Source: Pseudonocardiales bacterium
GTDB taxonomy: Bacteria > Actinomycetota > Actinomycetes > Mycobacteriales > Pseudonocardiaceae
Reading direction: 5' to 3'
Length of the DNA stretch: 64,000 nucleotides
Assembly (NCBI GenBank): GCA_019241525.1
Contig: JAFAWY010000101.1
Coordinates: forward strand, 86,096 to 150,095
The first letter of the stretch is position 1. The number at the start of each line of letters is the position of its first letter. Position numbers and translations under genes: made by a program. The notes beneath the pieces were generated by a model, which was not told the DNA's origin, searched no databases, and worked only from the letters and a program-made list of their open reading frames with translations. Positions 19,148 through 29,786 of this stretch are shown one piece after another.

Positions 19148-20578
19148 ATGGGACGCACACTAGCCGCGAAAGTTTGGGATGCCCACGTCGTCCCCCGGGG
19201 CGAAACCGACCATACCGGGGCGGGCGGTGAGGCGCCCGACTTGCTGTACATCGACCTGCATTTGGTGCACGAAGTCACCAGCCCGCAGGCCTTCGACGGT
19301 CTGCGGCTGGCCGGCCGGCCGGTCCGCCGACCGGACCTGACCATTGCCACCGAAGATCACAACGTCCCCACCACCGACATCGAATTGCCCATCGCTGACG
19401 AGGTGTCGCGCACTCAAGTGGAGACGCTGCGGCGTAACTGCGCGGAGTTCGGTGTGCGGTTGCACCCGATGGGCGACGTCGAGCAGGGCATCGTGCACGT
19501 CGTAGGCCCGCAATTAGGGTTGACCCAACCGGGGATGACGGTGGTCTGCGGTGACTCCCACACCTCCACCCACGGCGCCTTCGGCGCGCTGGCCTTCGGC
19601 ATCGGCACGTCAGAGGTCGAACATGTACTGGCTACCCAAACCCTGCCGCTACGTCCGTTCAAGACCATGGCGGTCAACGTGCACAGCCGTGACGGATCGC
19701 TTCCCCCCGGCGTGACCAGCAAGGACGTCATCCTGGCGGTGATCGCTCGGATCGGCACCGGGGGCGGCGCCGGCTACGTGCTGGAATACCGTGGCAACGT
19801 CATCGAGCGGTTGTCCATGGAAGCCCGCATGACGATCTGCAACATGTCGATCGAGGCGGGAGCCCGCGCCGGCATGATCGCACCGGACGCCACCACGTTC
19901 GACTACCTGGCCGGTCGGCCGCACGCGCCGACCGGTACGCAATGGGATGCCGCGATGCAGTACTGGCAGTCGCTGCATACCGACCCCGATGCGGTCTTCG
20001 ATGCCGAAGTGCACATCGATGCCGACGCGCTCACCCCGTTCGTCACCTGGGGCACCAACCCCGGCCAGGGCTTGCCGCTGTCGGAGCGGATCCCGGACCC
20101 GGATCAGATCACCGACGAAGGTGAGCGACTCGCGGTGCAGAAGGCACTGTCCTACATGGACCTGCAACCCGGCACGCCGCTGCGCGACATCGCGGTGGAC
20201 GCGGTGTTCCTGGGATCTTGCACCAATGGCCGGATCGAGGACCTTCGGGCTGCCGCGGCGGTGCTGGCCGGCCGGCGGGTTCGGGATGGCCTGCGCATGC
20301 TGGTCGTGCCTGGCTCTATGCGGGTACGTGCCCAAGCTGAGTCGGAAGGCCTGCACGAGGTGTTCATGGCGGCGGGTGCGCAGTGGCGCTCTGCGGGTTG
20401 TTCGATGTGCCTGGGGATGAACCCTGATCAGCTTGCCGCCGGGGAGCGCTGTGCCTCGACGTCGAATCGCAACTTCGAGGGCCGGCAAGGCAAAGGCGGC
20501 CGGACTCATCTGGTCTCGCCACTGGTCGCCGCGGCCACGGCCATCCGCGGCACCCTCTCGTCCCCCTCTGACCTCTGA
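19148..20578 (+). CDS. leuC: 3-isopropylmalate dehydratase large subunit LeuC
   Basis: LeuC with LeuD isomerises 2- to 3-isopropylmalate in leucine synthesis, using a [4Fe-4S] cluster. The 476-aa protein has aconitase-family signatures: [21 protein letters not shown], the cluster cysteine in LGSCTNGR and two more in [12 protein letters not shown] start at [15 protein letters not shown], which follows GAGGAAG by 8 nt; ten further codons upstream are open. A direct repeat CCGATAT occurs in the shared IclR-leuC control region (around 19081 and 19095). Confidence 0.96.
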   Translation: MGRTLAAKVWDAHVVPRGETDHTGAGGEAPDLLYIDLHLVHEVTSPQAFDGLRLAGRPVRRPDLTIATEDHNVPTTDIELPIADEVSRTQVETLRRNCAEFGVRLHPMGDVEQGIVHVVGPQLGLTQPGMTVVCGDSHTSTHGAFGALAFGIGTSEVEHVLATQTLPLRPFKTMAVNVHSRDGSLPPGVTSKDVILAVIARIGTGGGAGYVLEYRGNVIERLSMEARMTICNMSIEAGARAGMIAPDATTFDYLAGRPHAPTGTQWDAAMQYWQSLHTDPDAVFDAEVHIDADALTPFVTWGTNPGQGLPLSERIPDPDQITDEGERLAVQKALSYMDLQPGTPLRDIAVDAVFLGSCTNGRIEDLRAAAAVLAGRRVRDGLRMLVVPGSMRVRAQAESEGLHEVFMAAGAQWRSAGCSMCLGMNPDQLAAGERCASTSNRNFEGRQGKGGRTHLVSPLVAAATAIRGTLSSPSDL

Positions 20579-20591
20579 TACCCCGGCATAC

Positions 20592-20617
20592 CACCCCGAT
20601 ATGGCTCTCTCGGGGTG
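20592..20617 (+). promoter_or_regulatory. Hairpin in the leuC-leuD spacer
   Basis: Arms CACCCCGA (20592-20599) and TCGGGGTG (20610-20617) flank a 10-nt loop, 13 nt before the AAGGAG site of leuD. No U-tract follows, so it is unlikely to be a simple terminator. It may stabilise or process the bicistronic message. Confidence 0.4.
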
Positions 20618-20643
20618 AGAAAGATCGTTTAAGGAGTAGCATC

Positions 20644-21264
20644 ATGGAAGCGTTCAGGCGGCACACGGGTATTGGAGTGCCGTTGCGCCGGTCTGATGTG
20701 GACACCGACCAGATCATCCCTGCGGTGTACCTGAAGCGGGTGTCACGCACCGGATTTGATGACGGGCTGTTCGCTGCGTGGCGTGCGCACGAGGATTTCG
20801 TGCTCAACTACGAGGCGTACCGGCAGGGCAGCGTGCTGGTCGCGGGCCCGGATTTCGGTACCGGGTCGTCGCGGGAGCATGCGGTGTGGGCGCTGCTCGA
20901 CTACGGATTCCGGGTCGTGATCTCGCCGCGTTTCGGGGAGATTTTCCGTGGCAACGCCGGCAAGCAAGGCCTGCTTGCGGCCCAGTGCGCACAAGACGAC
21001 GTCGAATCTCTCTGGAAGGTGCTGGAGAAACAGCCAGGCTCGACGGTCACTGTCGATCTTTCCGAGCAGACCGTGCGAGCGGGCGACCTCACGGTGCCTT
21101 TCACGATCGACAGCTACACCCGCTGGCGACTGCTCGAGGGTCTCGACGATATTGCATTGACCCTGCAGCATGTCCAGGAGATCAACGAATTCGAGACCCG
21201 TCGTCCATCCTGGTTGCCGACTACGGCGATGCCTGCCGAAAGGTCACTGTCGAGACAGCGTTAG
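20644..21264 (+). CDS. leuD: 3-isopropylmalate dehydratase small subunit LeuD
   Basis: The swivel-domain partner of LeuC. The 206-aa protein has [16 protein letters not shown], the substrate-binding loop [14 protein letters not shown] and [14 protein letters not shown], all typical. An AAGGAG site lies 8 nt before the ATG. In M. tuberculosis leuD is followed by the HU gene hupB, but here the next gene is the convergent Nudix-phosphatase gene after only 27 nt. Confidence 0.96.
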   Translation: MEAFRRHTGIGVPLRRSDVDTDQIIPAVYLKRVSRTGFDDGLFAAWRAHEDFVLNYEAYRQGSVLVAGPDFGTGSSREHAVWALLDYGFRVVISPRFGEIFRGNAGKQGLLAAQCAQDDVESLWKVLEKQPGSTVTVDLSEQTVRAGDLTVPFTIDSYTRWRLLEGLDDIALTLQHVQEINEFETRRPSWLPTTAMPAERSLSRQR

Positions 21265-21291
21265 CTTTCGCGGGGGAGGGGAATCGTCTGA

Positions 21292-22191
21292 TCAGCCGAC
21301 TGCGTCGTCGTAATAGTCGGCGCGCAGCAAGGCAATGGATGCCGACGGGCGGTTGTGGAAAAACAGCGCCCAGTAACCGCCCTTCGCAGTCCGTACATCA
21401 AGCGCACTGAGGTCAGCCGCTTCGGCGAGCTTGCCGACCAGATCGGGAATCACCCCTCCTTGGCTGCACACTACGGCTGGTCCACCGGGCTCGGCCGCGA
21501 TGTCGATCAGCCGCCGTACGCTCGCGGCCGGATCGGTCTGATAGCCAGCCTCGGACAGCATCGGTTCGGTCATGACGGGCTTCGCGAGGTCCGCGGCGAG
21601 CCCTTCGACGGTCTGCCGGCAACGCGCGGGTGGTGCGGAATAGACCCGCCGTGCGCCGAACAATTTCAGCAGCGCGCGCAGCATCTCGGCCTGCCTGCGG
21701 CCCGTAGCGGTCAGCGGGCGCAGATCATCGTCGCCTTGCCATTCCTCGCGTTCACCCGCGTCGCCGTGACGCACGAGCAATACGGTAGCGGTGATCTTCG
21801 TCAAGCCGTCGATACCGTCCAGCAGTGGCCGATCGTGTCGATGGCTGAGCAGGTCAAGCGCTTGGGGAACGAGCAGCCAGCGCAACTCGTCTACCTCATC
21901 GCTGGGACGGAATGTGCCACCGGTAGCGGGCGCCAACCAGTAGTGCACCACCTTTTCCCCCGCTGGCACGGGATACTGCGTCGTACCCACCCGGGGTCCC
22001 AGGACGATCCCCTGGCCAGTTTCCTCGGCAACCTCGCGGACCGCGGTCATCGGCAGCAGTTCCTCCGACCGCGGCTTACCTTTGGGCAGCGACCAGTCGT
22101 CGTAGCGGGGGCGGTGTATCACGGCTATCTTGACGTCGCCGGACTGCGAACGCTGCCACACCACTGCGCCAGCGGCAATCGGGGCCGGCAC
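21292..22191 (-). CDS. mutT1: Nudix hydrolase-histidine phosphatase fusion (MutT1-like)
   Basis: The 299-aa protein joins an N-terminal Nudix domain (box GKPRSEELLPMTAVREVAEETG at about 37-59, matching Gx5Ex7REUxEExGU) to a C-terminal histidine phosphatase domain with LLVRHGDAGE near residue 137. Mycobacterial MutT1 has this architecture and hydrolyses 8-oxo-(d)GTP to clean the nucleotide pool, and also diadenosine polyphosphates. The ribosome starts 3 nt after the ppk stop on the same strand, so it should be in one operon with ppk. Confidence 0.92.
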   Translation of the reverse strand: MPAPIAAGAVVWQRSQSGDVKIAVIHRPRYDDWSLPKGKPRSEELLPMTAVREVAEETGQGIVLGPRVGTTQYPVPAGEKVVHYWLAPATGGTFRPSDEVDELRWLLVPQALDLLSHRHDRPLLDGIDGLTKITATVLLVRHGDAGEREEWQGDDDLRPLTATGRRQAEMLRALLKLFGARRVYSAPPARCRQTVEGLAADLAKPVMTEPMLSEAGYQTDPAASVRRLIDIAAEPGGPAVVCSQGGVIPDLVGKLAEAADLSALDVRTAKGGYWALFFHNRPSASIALLRADYYDDAVG

Positions 22192-22194
22192 TAG

Positions 22195-24372
22195 TCATTC
22201 ACTCCTGCTGTGATGACGGATTTCCTGCACCTGATGGTCGCGGACGGTGCAGCCGTCCGAAGGCGATGGGCTCCACGAGCCGTCCACGGACAATACCCAG
22301 CACCGGGTGGCTGGATCGAGCGCGGAGGCGAGTATCGCGTCCAGCTCATCGGTCACGGCGGGATCGGTTACCCGCACGAGCACCTCCACCCGTCGGTCCA
22401 AATTGCGGTGCATCATATCCGCGCTGCCAATCCAGTGCTCACCCGCGCCCATGAAATGGAAGACTCGAGAGTGCTCCAAAAACCGGCCCAGTATCGAACG
22501 GACGTGGATATTTTCCGATAGTCCGGTGCGTCCAGGGATCAGCGCGCAGATTCCGCGGACCACGACGTCAACCCGCACACCGGCGACCGACGCCCGGTAC
22601 AGCGCATCGATCACCTGCTCGTCGACCAGAGCGTTGACCTTGATCCGGATCCCAGCTGGGCGGCCCGCACGGGCATGCACGATCTCGCCCTCAATCCGCT
22701 CGACAATGCCGCGCCGGACGCCGTAGGGCGCGACCAGCAAGCTGCGATACGACGTCTGCCGCGCGTACCCGGTGAGCGAATTGAACAGGTCGGTGAGGTC
22801 TGCGCCGACCGCCGGCTTGGCTGTGAACAGGCCGATGTCTTCGTAGAGCCGTGCTGTCTTGGGGTTGTAGTTGCCGGTGCCGATGTGGCAGTACCGCCGA
22901 ATCGTCGAGCCCTCCTGGCGCACTACCAGCGAGGTCTTGCAGTGCGTCTTGAGTCCCATCAGGCCGTAGGCCACATGTACCCCAGCGCGCTCCAACTCTC
23001 GCGCCCACCTGATATTGGCCTGCTCGTCGAACCGCGCCTTGACCTCCACCAGCGCGACGACCTGCTTGCCGGCCTCGGCTGCGTCGATCAACGCATCGAC
23101 GATCGGGGAGTCGCCAGAGGTCCGGTAGAGGGTCTGCTTGATCGCTAGCACCTGCGGGTCTACGGCCGCCTGTTCGATGAACCGTTGCACGCTGGTGGAA
23201 AACGAGTCGTACGGGTGGTGCACCAGCACGTCACTCTCACGCAGGGTCGCGAAAATATCTTTGGGACTCTCGCCCTCACCGAAGGCCGGGTGCGTGGCGG
23301 GGACGAACGGCTCGTCTTTGAGCTCCGGCGCGGGCAGCGTGTAGACCTGCCACAGACAGGACAGGTCGAGCAGACCGGGCACCTCGACGACGTCGTGCGG
23401 ATCGACGTCGAGCTCGCGCAGCAGCAGTTCCAGGACGTGGTCGGTCATCGTGTCAGCCACCTCAAGACGCACTGGCGGGCCAAAACGGCGCCGTGCGAGC
23501 TCGCGCTCCATGGCCTTGAGCAGGTCCTCGTCGCGGTCCTCTTCGACTTCGACATCGGCGTTGCGGGTGACCCGGAACAGGTGCCAGTCGGCCACCTCCA
23601 TACCGGCGAACATCTCGCCGAGATGGGCCCCGATCAGTTCCTCCAGCGGTAGGAAGGTGGCCCGAGGTGACCCACGGCCGTCCAGATCACTGTCCACCTG
23701 CACCAACCGTGGCACGTTGTTGGGTACCTTGATGCGGGCGAATCGCTCGATATGGCTGTCCGGATCGCGGACCATCACGGCGAGGTTCAATGACAGCCCG
23801 GAGATGTAGGGAAACGGGTGAGCCGGGTCCACTGCCAACGGTGTGAGCACCGGGAAGATCTTTTCGGAGAAGTATCCCGATAGCCGCAGCCGCTGCTGGT
23901 CCTCAAGGTCGGACCAAGTGACGAACCTGATGTCGTGCTTGTCCAGCTCTGGTAGGACCAAATCCGAGCAGATGCGTGCCTGGCGTGCGGTGAGCTCGCG
24001 GCTGCGCATCGCGATCTGAGTGAGCTGATCTTGCGGGGTCAGGCCGTCCGCGCTGCGCACGGCCAGCCCGGCTTCTTCCCGGCGCTTGAGGCCGGCGACC
24101 CGGACCATGTAGAACTCGTCCTGGTTCGACGCGAAGATGGCCAGGAACTTGGCTCGTTCCAGCAAGGGCTGGCTGGGGTCTTCAGCGAGGGCCAGTACGC
24201 GGGCGTTGAAGTCCAGCCAGGACAACTCGCGGTTGAGATACCGGTCGTCAGGGAGGTCGGTGGCAGCCGGCACCGGGGTCGCTGCAGGTGGAGCCGGTGG
24301 TACCGCTACCACAGCACCATCCGTCATCGATGCGGTGCGGCCGGTCAACGGCGGGGTGAGGTGCTGGCTCAC
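22195..24372 (-). CDS. ppk1: Polyphosphate kinase 1
   Basis: PPK1 makes polyphosphate from ATP. The 725-aa protein begins with a low-complexity Ala/Pro N-terminus, then the PPK N-domain ([18 protein letters not shown]), with [21 protein letters not shown]. The phospho-histidine motif is [12 protein letters not shown], and a later conserved block reads [17 protein letters not shown]. The GTG start is used; an ATG 15 codons on (MTDGAVVAV) is possible. It is followed by mutT1, and cofC lies upstream on the same strand. Confidence 0.96.
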   Translation of the reverse strand: MSQHLTPPLTGRTASMTDGAVVAVPPAPPAATPVPAATDLPDDRYLNRELSWLDFNARVLALAEDPSQPLLERAKFLAIFASNQDEFYMVRVAGLKRREEAGLAVRSADGLTPQDQLTQIAMRSRELTARQARICSDLVLPELDKHDIRFVTWSDLEDQQRLRLSGYFSEKIFPVLTPLAVDPAHPFPYISGLSLNLAVMVRDPDSHIERFARIKVPNNVPRLVQVDSDLDGRGSPRATFLPLEELIGAHLGEMFAGMEVADWHLFRVTRNADVEVEEDRDEDLLKAMERELARRRFGPPVRLEVADTMTDHVLELLLRELDVDPHDVVEVPGLLDLSCLWQVYTLPAPELKDEPFVPATHPAFGEGESPKDIFATLRESDVLVHHPYDSFSTSVQRFIEQAAVDPQVLAIKQTLYRTSGDSPIVDALIDAAEAGKQVVALVEVKARFDEQANIRWARELERAGVHVAYGLMGLKTHCKTSLVVRQEGSTIRRYCHIGTGNYNPKTARLYEDIGLFTAKPAVGADLTDLFNSLTGYARQTSYRSLLVAPYGVRRGIVERIEGEIVHARAGRPAGIRIKVNALVDEQVIDALYRASVAGVRVDVVVRGICALIPGRTGLSENIHVRSILGRFLEHSRVFHFMGAGEHWIGSADMMHRNLDRRVEVLVRVTDPAVTDELDAILASALDPATRCWVLSVDGSWSPSPSDGCTVRDHQVQEIRHHSRSE

Positions 24373-24389
24373 CCCGTTATTGTCCCGTA

Positions 24390-25088
24390 TCAGACTATGT
24401 CGCAGGGATAAACGATAGATTTATCGCAGGGTGAAATTCTCGCTGAATGCACGTGCAAGACGTCGTGGGTGAACCGTCCCAGACCCAGCTCGCGTGCTCG
24501 CGCAAGATCGGCTGCCGTATCAACATCGCAGCGCAGACCAGGCCAGCAGCCGGTCAGCGGCCGAGCGCCACTGGCCCGATGCGCAGCTGCCGAGCCGGGT
24601 CCGAAGCGGGGGTCCAGCGGGTGCCCCGGGAGCGCCAGCAGCAACGTGGTACCGGTACCCGCCTGATCGGCACAGAACGCCCGGCCACCGGCGGCCAGCG
24701 CGTCGCAGACCGCGCAGTCGAGTTCCGAGGAGCGCAGCGCTGGTAGATCAGCCGGCATAGCCGCAACTGCGGTGGTGGGATCGGCGGCGCGCAGCAGGGT
24801 CTCGCCGTACCGCAGAGCGCTGTTCAGGCCGCCGCCGGGTTCCTCGGCAATGGCCTCGATGCCATCCTTCGCCAGAATGCGGCACACCAGCCGGTCCCTG
24901 CAGATCGCCACGGCCCGGCGCACCAGCGACGCACCGGCGGCAGCGGCGATGGTGTCTCGAGCGAGCGCAATGACCAGCCGGGCGTGCGCAGCCGAGTCAC
25001 CGCCCCCGTAATCGGCCGCGCACCGCAACCGGGTCTTGGCCCTGGCGAGCGGTTTGATGGGTAGTAGCAGGTCCACGGGCACCGTCAT
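24390..25088 (-). CDS. cofC: 2-phospho-L-lactate/PEP guanylyltransferase CofC (FbiD)
   Basis: This nucleotidyltransferase makes the guanylated phosphate precursor of coenzyme F420. In mycobacteria the homologue FbiD uses phosphoenolpyruvate. The protein starts [21 protein letters not shown] and has the conserved stretches [11 protein letters not shown] and [32 protein letters not shown] near the C-terminus is the usual last motif. Length is about 232 aa; a GTG 4 codons upstream is possible. It lies next to ppk1, as in mycobacteria, and indicates an F420-using organism. Confidence 0.9.
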   Translation of the reverse strand: MTVPVDLLLPIKPLARAKTRLRCAADYGGGDSAAHARLVIALARDTIAAAAGASLVRRAVAICRDRLVCRILAKDGIEAIAEEPGGGLNSALRYGETLLRAADPTTAVAAMPADLPALRSSELDCAVCDALAAGGRAFCADQAGTGTTLLLALPGHPLDPRFGPGSAAAHRASGARPLTGCWPGLRCDVDTAADLARARELGLGRFTHDVLHVHSARISPCDKSIVYPCDIV

Positions 25089-25231
25089 ATAGTCCCGCAC
25101 CCGCGGCGACTGGACCCGCGCTCCGGAACCAGGGAAGACTCGCCCGAGGGTGGAGCCAAGGCGCGCGCCCTCAGGACCGAACTTCGCCCCTCAAGCCGGG
25201 CGAGCACGAACTGCAGGACGAGGAGGATGGC

Positions 25232-25960
25232 GTGGCGGGGGATGAGGCCGGGCTTTCCATCGAGTTATGCAAGGTCGTGTTCTACCCGCTCACCTACCTC
25301 CTAGGCCGGCGGCGGTTCGAAGGCCTCGAACACATCCCGGAAACCGGACCGGTGCTTGTGGCGTGTAACCACATCTCCTACCTGGACCCGCTGTACACCA
25401 GCGTGTTCGTGCATCGTAGGGGCCGGATCCCGCGATTTCTCGCCAAGCAAGATCTGTTTGGACTACCCGGGATCGGCCGGGTGATGACCGCAGCAGGCCA
25501 GATCCCGGTGCGCCGCGGAAGCACCGAAGCCGGTGACAGCCTGCGGCATGCCGAGCAGGCGCTCGCCGACGGCAAGGCAGTGTTGATCTACCCTGAGGGC
25601 ACGATCACTCGCGATCCGGATCACTGGCCGATGGTGGCCCACACCGGGGTGGCCCGGCTGGCATTGCACGCCGATGTACCGGTGGTTCCGGTGGTGCATT
25701 GGGGCACACACCAGGTTTATGACCACTACGGCAGGCGATTTCGCCCGCTGCCCCGGACCGACATTATCGTCCGAGCCGGCGCGCCAGTGGATCTGTCTGA
25801 GTTCCGGCGACGGCCGGTAAACGGGCCCTTGCTGAGGAAGGCTACTGACCGGGTGATGAACGGGATCCGCACGCTGCTTGCAGAGGTACGAAACCAACCT
25901 GCTCCCACGGGCCTTTTCAATCCCCGGGTGCCTGAACGGCATCGGGAGCATCCGTCATGA
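25232..25960 (+). CDS. 1-acyl-sn-glycerol-3-phosphate acyltransferase (PlsC-like)
   Basis: This membrane-associated acyltransferase makes phosphatidic acid from lysophosphatidate. The 242-aa protein has the catalytic HX4D motif (His47-Asp52 in [11 protein letters not shown]), the acyl-acceptor EGT motif in LIYPEGTI and the PVVPVVHWG block. The GTG is set by GAGGAGG 5 nt upstream. Its stop overlaps the gpsA start by ATGA, so the two glycerophospholipid genes are coupled: GpsA makes the glycerol-3-phosphate backbone. Confidence 0.92.
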   Translation: MAGDEAGLSIELCKVVFYPLTYLLGRRRFEGLEHIPETGPVLVACNHISYLDPLYTSVFVHRRGRIPRFLAKQDLFGLPGIGRVMTAAGQIPVRRGSTEAGDSLRHAEQALADGKAVLIYPEGTITRDPDHWPMVAHTGVARLALHADVPVVPVVHWGTHQVYDHYGRRFRPLPRTDIIVRAGAPVDLSEFRRRPVNGPLLRKATDRVMNGIRTLLAEVRNQPAPTGLFNPRVPERHREHPS

Positions 25961-26967
25961 CTGTGGCAGTACAGCGAATCGCGGTGATGGGCGCGGGCTC
26001 CTGGGGTACCACCTTCGCCAAAGTGCTCGCTGACGCCGGCCGGGATGTAGTGCTCTGGGCTCGCCGGGCTGAGGTGGCCGACGCGGTCCAGCGGGAGCAC
26101 GGTAATCCGGATTACCTACCAGGGGTCACCCTGCCGGCGTCCTTGCAAGCCACCGCGTGTGCAAAGGAGGCCCTCGACGGCGTGGACGCCGTCGTGTTCG
26201 CCGTGCCCAGCCAGACGTTGCGCGAAAACCTCAGCGACTGGCACAAGTCGATGCCACCGGAGGCCACCCTGATCAGCCTGGCCAAGGGCGTCGAACTGAC
26301 CAGCCTCAAGCGGATGAGTGAGGTGGTGATCGACGTCACAGCCGTCTCCTCCGATCAAGTCGTGGTGATTTCGGGCCCTAATCTGGCGCGGGAAATCGCG
26401 GCCGAGCAACCCACCGCGAGTGTTGTGGCGTGTACCGATCACGACCGCGCGGTTGCCGTGCAGCGCGCGTGCGGGACCCCTTATTTCCGGCCTTACACCA
26501 ATACCGACGTCATCGGCTGCGAACTAGGCGGTGCCTGCAAGAATGTCATCGCGCTGGCATGTGGGGTGGCGGCTGGGTTGGGGTACGGGGACAACACCCT
26601 CGCCACATTGATCACTCGGGGATTGGCGGAGATGGGACGGCTCGGCGCCGCGCTGGGTGCTGACCCGATGACCTTCGCCGGGTTAGCCGGCCTCGGCGAT
26701 CTGGTCGCCACCTGCTCCTCGCCGCTGTCACGCAATCGCTCTTTCGGCTACCGGCTGGGTGTGGGGGACACCCTCGAACAAGCCCAGCAGTCGACGCATG
26801 GCCAGGTCGCCGAGGGCGTGAAGTCCTGCTCGTCGATCCAGCAACTGGCCACGCGCTGTGGCGTCGAAGTGCCTATCACTGATGGTGTACGGCGCGTCTG
26901 CTACGGCGGCCAGTCATCCCGGCAGATGGCCGCTGAACTGCTCGGCCGGGCGCACAAGCCGGAATGA
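25957..26967 (+). CDS. gpsA: Glycerol-3-phosphate dehydrogenase [NAD(P)+]
   Basis: GpsA reduces dihydroxyacetone phosphate to glycerol-3-phosphate for phospholipids. The 336-aa protein has the NAD motif [17 protein letters not shown] near residue 10, [11 protein letters not shown], the active-site [13 protein letters not shown] and [19 protein letters not shown]. The family's usual length is about 330 aa. It overlaps plsC by 4 nt; no further coupled gene follows. Confidence 0.97.
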   Translation: MTVAVQRIAVMGAGSWGTTFAKVLADAGRDVVLWARRAEVADAVQREHGNPDYLPGVTLPASLQATACAKEALDGVDAVVFAVPSQTLRENLSDWHKSMPPEATLISLAKGVELTSLKRMSEVVIDVTAVSSDQVVVISGPNLAREIAAEQPTASVVACTDHDRAVAVQRACGTPYFRPYTNTDVIGCELGGACKNVIALACGVAAGLGYGDNTLATLITRGLAEMGRLGAALGADPMTFAGLAGLGDLVATCSSPLSRNRSFGYRLGVGDTLEQAQQSTHGQVAEGVKSCSSIQQLATRCGVEVPITDGVRRVCYGGQSSRQMAAELLGRAHKPE

Positions 26968-27200
26968 CCTAGGTACCGTCGACTCTTGACGAGTAACCAT
27001 ACCGGCTGGTTTGATCATCCCTCGTGAGCAGCAGTCTCGTCGTTGTCCGGCGGTCCCCAGTGGATTTACGCCGGGTGGCGAGCGCGCTGTGTCCCGCGCG
27101 GTGAGCCCTGTCCCGCTGACCGCGTATTCCTGACGACTGCCCTGGTACGGGTGGTGATTTCTGAGCGCGGTCGGTTCACCGATCTCGCGAGGAGCCCGCC

Positions 27201-27704
27201 GTGCATGCTGTCCCTTATCTCACCGTCCCTGCCCCTGAGATGGTCCGTCCAGGCAGCCCGACCAGCCTGGCGATGGCGCTGGCGGCGCACCCCGAACGGT
27301 GGCGCCCGCTGCTCGACTACCGCACCGACACCCGGTGGTACCGGCTGCTAGACCGGAACCCGTACCACGAGGTGTGGCTGCTGTCCTGGCTGCCTGGCCA
27401 GGGCACCGATCTGCACGATCACGGTTCGGCGTCGGGTGCCTTCGCCATTGCCGCGGGCACGCTGACCGAGCGCGTGGTCGCAGCTAAACCTGGCCGGCCG
27501 CTGGTGGAAGTCACCCGATCCCTGGAGACCGGGCGCTGCCGCGTCTTCGGGCCGCATTACGTACATCAGGTCACCAACACCGGGTCAGTCCCCGCGGTGA
27601 GTGTCCACGTCTACTCGCCGGGCCTTACGGTGATGAACCGCTACTGCCTGGAGCCATCGGGACTCTGCCACGTCGCGGTCGAGCAGGCCGGAGTCGATTG
27701 GTGA
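27201..27704 (+). CDS. Cysteine dioxygenase-type cupin
   Basis: This 167-aa cupin resembles bacterial cysteine dioxygenases, non-heme iron enzymes that oxidise cysteine to cysteine sulfinate. Iron-ligand candidates are His72 and His74 in DLHDHGSASGAF and His119 or His122 in FGPHYVHQVTN. WLPGQGTDLHDHG and SVHVYSPGL are family-like blocks. The GTG start follows CGAGGAG by 6 nt. Related thiol dioxygenases use mercaptopropionate, so the substrate is not fixed. Confidence 0.8.
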   Translation: MHAVPYLTVPAPEMVRPGSPTSLAMALAAHPERWRPLLDYRTDTRWYRLLDRNPYHEVWLLSWLPGQGTDLHDHGSASGAFAIAAGTLTERVVAAKPGRPLVEVTRSLETGRCRVFGPHYVHQVTNTGSVPAVSVHVYSPGLTVMNRYCLEPSGLCHVAVEQAGVDW

Positions 27705-27832
27705 TGTTGTTTCCTGTTCCCGGTATGGCGGATATGTCTGCCCATGTCTCGATGCGAAACGCAGTCTTCCCATATCGGAGAATGCGTGACGGGGGACGTG
27801 GGTCGCCGGGTGACGGGGAGTAGGGTGCCGCC

Positions 27833-28951
27833 ATGACGGATCGCAAGCTGCGGGTCGCGGTCCTTTTCGGTGGCCGCAGCAGCGAACACGCGATCTCTTG
27901 CGTGTCGGCGGGAAGTGTGCTCAGCCACCTGGATCGGACGCGATTCGAGGTTATCCCTGTAGGCATCAGCGTTGATGGCACTTGGGTGCTCGGTAGCGGC
28001 GAGCCGACCGATCTGGCTATCCGGGACCGCATGCTGCCCATCGTGGACGCCAGTGGTGCGGCGCTGACTTTGCCTGGTGACCCGACCCGGAAAGAACTGG
28101 TGCGCATCGCCGGTGACGCGCCCGGTGAAGTGCTTTCCGGGGTGGATGTCGTGTTCCCGGTATTGCACGGGGCGTTCGGTGAAGACGGCACGATCCAGGG
28201 ATTGCTGGAGCTGGCCGACCTGCCCTATGTCGGTTCTGGGGTGTTAGCCAGTGCGGCGGCAATGGACAAGGAGTTCACCCGCAGGGTGCTGCGTGCCGAC
28301 GGCTTCCCGGTTACCGACACGATTGTCCTGCGTGGCCCAGACGGTACTGGCGCCACTTTCCCGACCATCACCGCGCAACAGCGCGATCGGCTAGGCCTGC
28401 CGGTCTTCGTCAAACCGGCCAGAGCGGGCTCATCAGTCGGTATCACCAAAGTGGAGGATTGGTCCGAACTGCCTTCGGCGATAGCCACGGCGCGCAGGAC
28501 CGATCCCAAGGTGCTGGTCGAGGCGGCGGTGATAGGACGCGAGGTGGAATGCGGGGTGCTGGAATTCCCCGACGGCCGTATCGAGGCATCACTGCCCGCG
28601 GAGATTCGTATGGTCGCCGAGAATTCGGCAGGCTGGTATGACTTCTCCGCCAAATATCTCGACGACGCCTGCGAATTCGACATACCGGCCAAATTGGACG
28701 ACGACGTTACTGTCGAGCTGCAAACGATGGCAGTTGCCGCGTTCCGCTCGCTGGGCTGCCAGGGTCTTGCTCGAGTGGACTTTTTCGTAGGGGCTGACGG
28801 TTGTCTGACCGTCAATGAGATCAACACAATGCCGGGTTTTACACCGATCTCCATGTTTCCCCGGATGTGGGCAGTGACGGGAGTGGATTACCCGGCCTTG
28901 CTCTCGATATTGATCGACACCGCGATGGTCCGCGGTACCGGGTTGCGCTGA
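27833..28951 (+). CDS. ddl: D-alanine--D-alanine ligase
   Basis: This ATP-grasp enzyme joins two D-Ala for peptidoglycan precursors. The 372-aa protein begins with [15 protein letters not shown], then [35 protein letters not shown], the ATP site [13 protein letters not shown] and the C-terminal DFFV...[13 protein letters not shown]. All catalytic blocks are intact. It is preceded by 128 nt without a gene and stands as its own unit in the gpsA-thiL stretch. Confidence 0.96.
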   Translation: MTDRKLRVAVLFGGRSSEHAISCVSAGSVLSHLDRTRFEVIPVGISVDGTWVLGSGEPTDLAIRDRMLPIVDASGAALTLPGDPTRKELVRIAGDAPGEVLSGVDVVFPVLHGAFGEDGTIQGLLELADLPYVGSGVLASAAAMDKEFTRRVLRADGFPVTDTIVLRGPDGTGATFPTITAQQRDRLGLPVFVKPARAGSSVGITKVEDWSELPSAIATARRTDPKVLVEAAVIGREVECGVLEFPDGRIEASLPAEIRMVAENSAGWYDFSAKYLDDACEFDIPAKLDDDVTVELQTMAVAAFRSLGCQGLARVDFFVGADGCLTVNEINTMPGFTPISMFPRMWAVTGVDYPALLSILIDTAMVRGTGLR

Positions 28952-29085
28952 GCCAACGCACCGTCGGCCGTCGATTTGCAGCGGATCGGCTCGGCGCTGC
29001 ATCAAAAGGGTGAACCCCAGCGACTTCGTCAGGACAGGGTAGTTAGGCAGTAGGAGCCGCCCGAGCGACTGGTGGTTGTGCGCTG

Positions 29086-29781
29086 GTGGCCGTCAGTGTC
29101 GTTGGCTACGTCGGGACGGAGGGATCGCGATTGTTCCGGTCATTCCGAAGCAGCGGTGCCAACACTCCCGCTCATAAGCGAGACGCCACCTTGATTGGCA
29201 AGGCTGATGCGGCGCTGGGTCCAGGCCATCAGGAGTACCGCGCTCGGCACGCGCAACCCGACGATGACCTCGACGGCAGTCCTGAAATCGGCGAGGTGGT
29301 CGAGCCCACCGTCGACGCCGCGGATACCGCGCCTGATGATGCAGCTGGTTCGGGGCCTGCTGGTGCGCCCGACGCTCCTCGTGTCGAAACGGTTGAAACA
29401 GCTGACGAATGGGCAGTCGACGGTGAGGATGGGCCGGACGACTTCCGGTTCGTCGTCCGGCCATACAGCTGGACCCAAGGCCGTACCCGGCCAGTTCAGG
29501 ATCTTGCCCTCGAGACGCTGGTGTCCACCAGCGACAAAGGTCGAGATCTGACGTCGATCTGTTCGGCCGAGCACGCCGCGATAGCGCAGCTGTGCACCGA
29601 GATTCGCTCGGTTGCGGAGGTCGCCGCGCTGCTGTCGCTGCCGCTGGGAGTTGCCCGAGTGTTGCTCGCTGACATGATCGACACCGGCTTGGTGCATGTT
29701 CACCGCAACCCGACGAGCTGGGGAGATGCGCCAGATCTCGCGTTGCTGGAACGTGTGCTGGACGGTTTGTACCGGCTCTAG
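29086..29781 (+). CDS. DUF742-containing protein (CvnC-like), orphan
   Basis: The C-terminal half (about 125-231) matches DUF742: RPYSWTQGRTRP, LALETLVSTSD, IAQLCTEIRSVAEVAALLSLPLG and VLLADMIDTGLVHVH. DUF742 proteins are the CvnC component of Streptomyces conservons, acting with a sensor kinase, a roadblock protein and a small GTPase. None of those partners is here, so this copy is solitary. The first 120 residues are acidic, Asp/Ala-rich and probably disordered. The GTG start has no clear ribosome site; a later start is possible. Confidence 0.75.
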   Translation: MAVSVVGYVGTEGSRLFRSFRSSGANTPAHKRDATLIGKADAALGPGHQEYRARHAQPDDDLDGSPEIGEVVEPTVDAADTAPDDAAGSGPAGAPDAPRVETVETADEWAVDGEDGPDDFRFVVRPYSWTQGRTRPVQDLALETLVSTSDKGRDLTSICSAEHAAIAQLCTEIRSVAEVAALLSLPLGVARVLLADMIDTGLVHVHRNPTSWGDAPDLALLERVLDGLYRL

Positions 29782-29786
29782 CCCGG

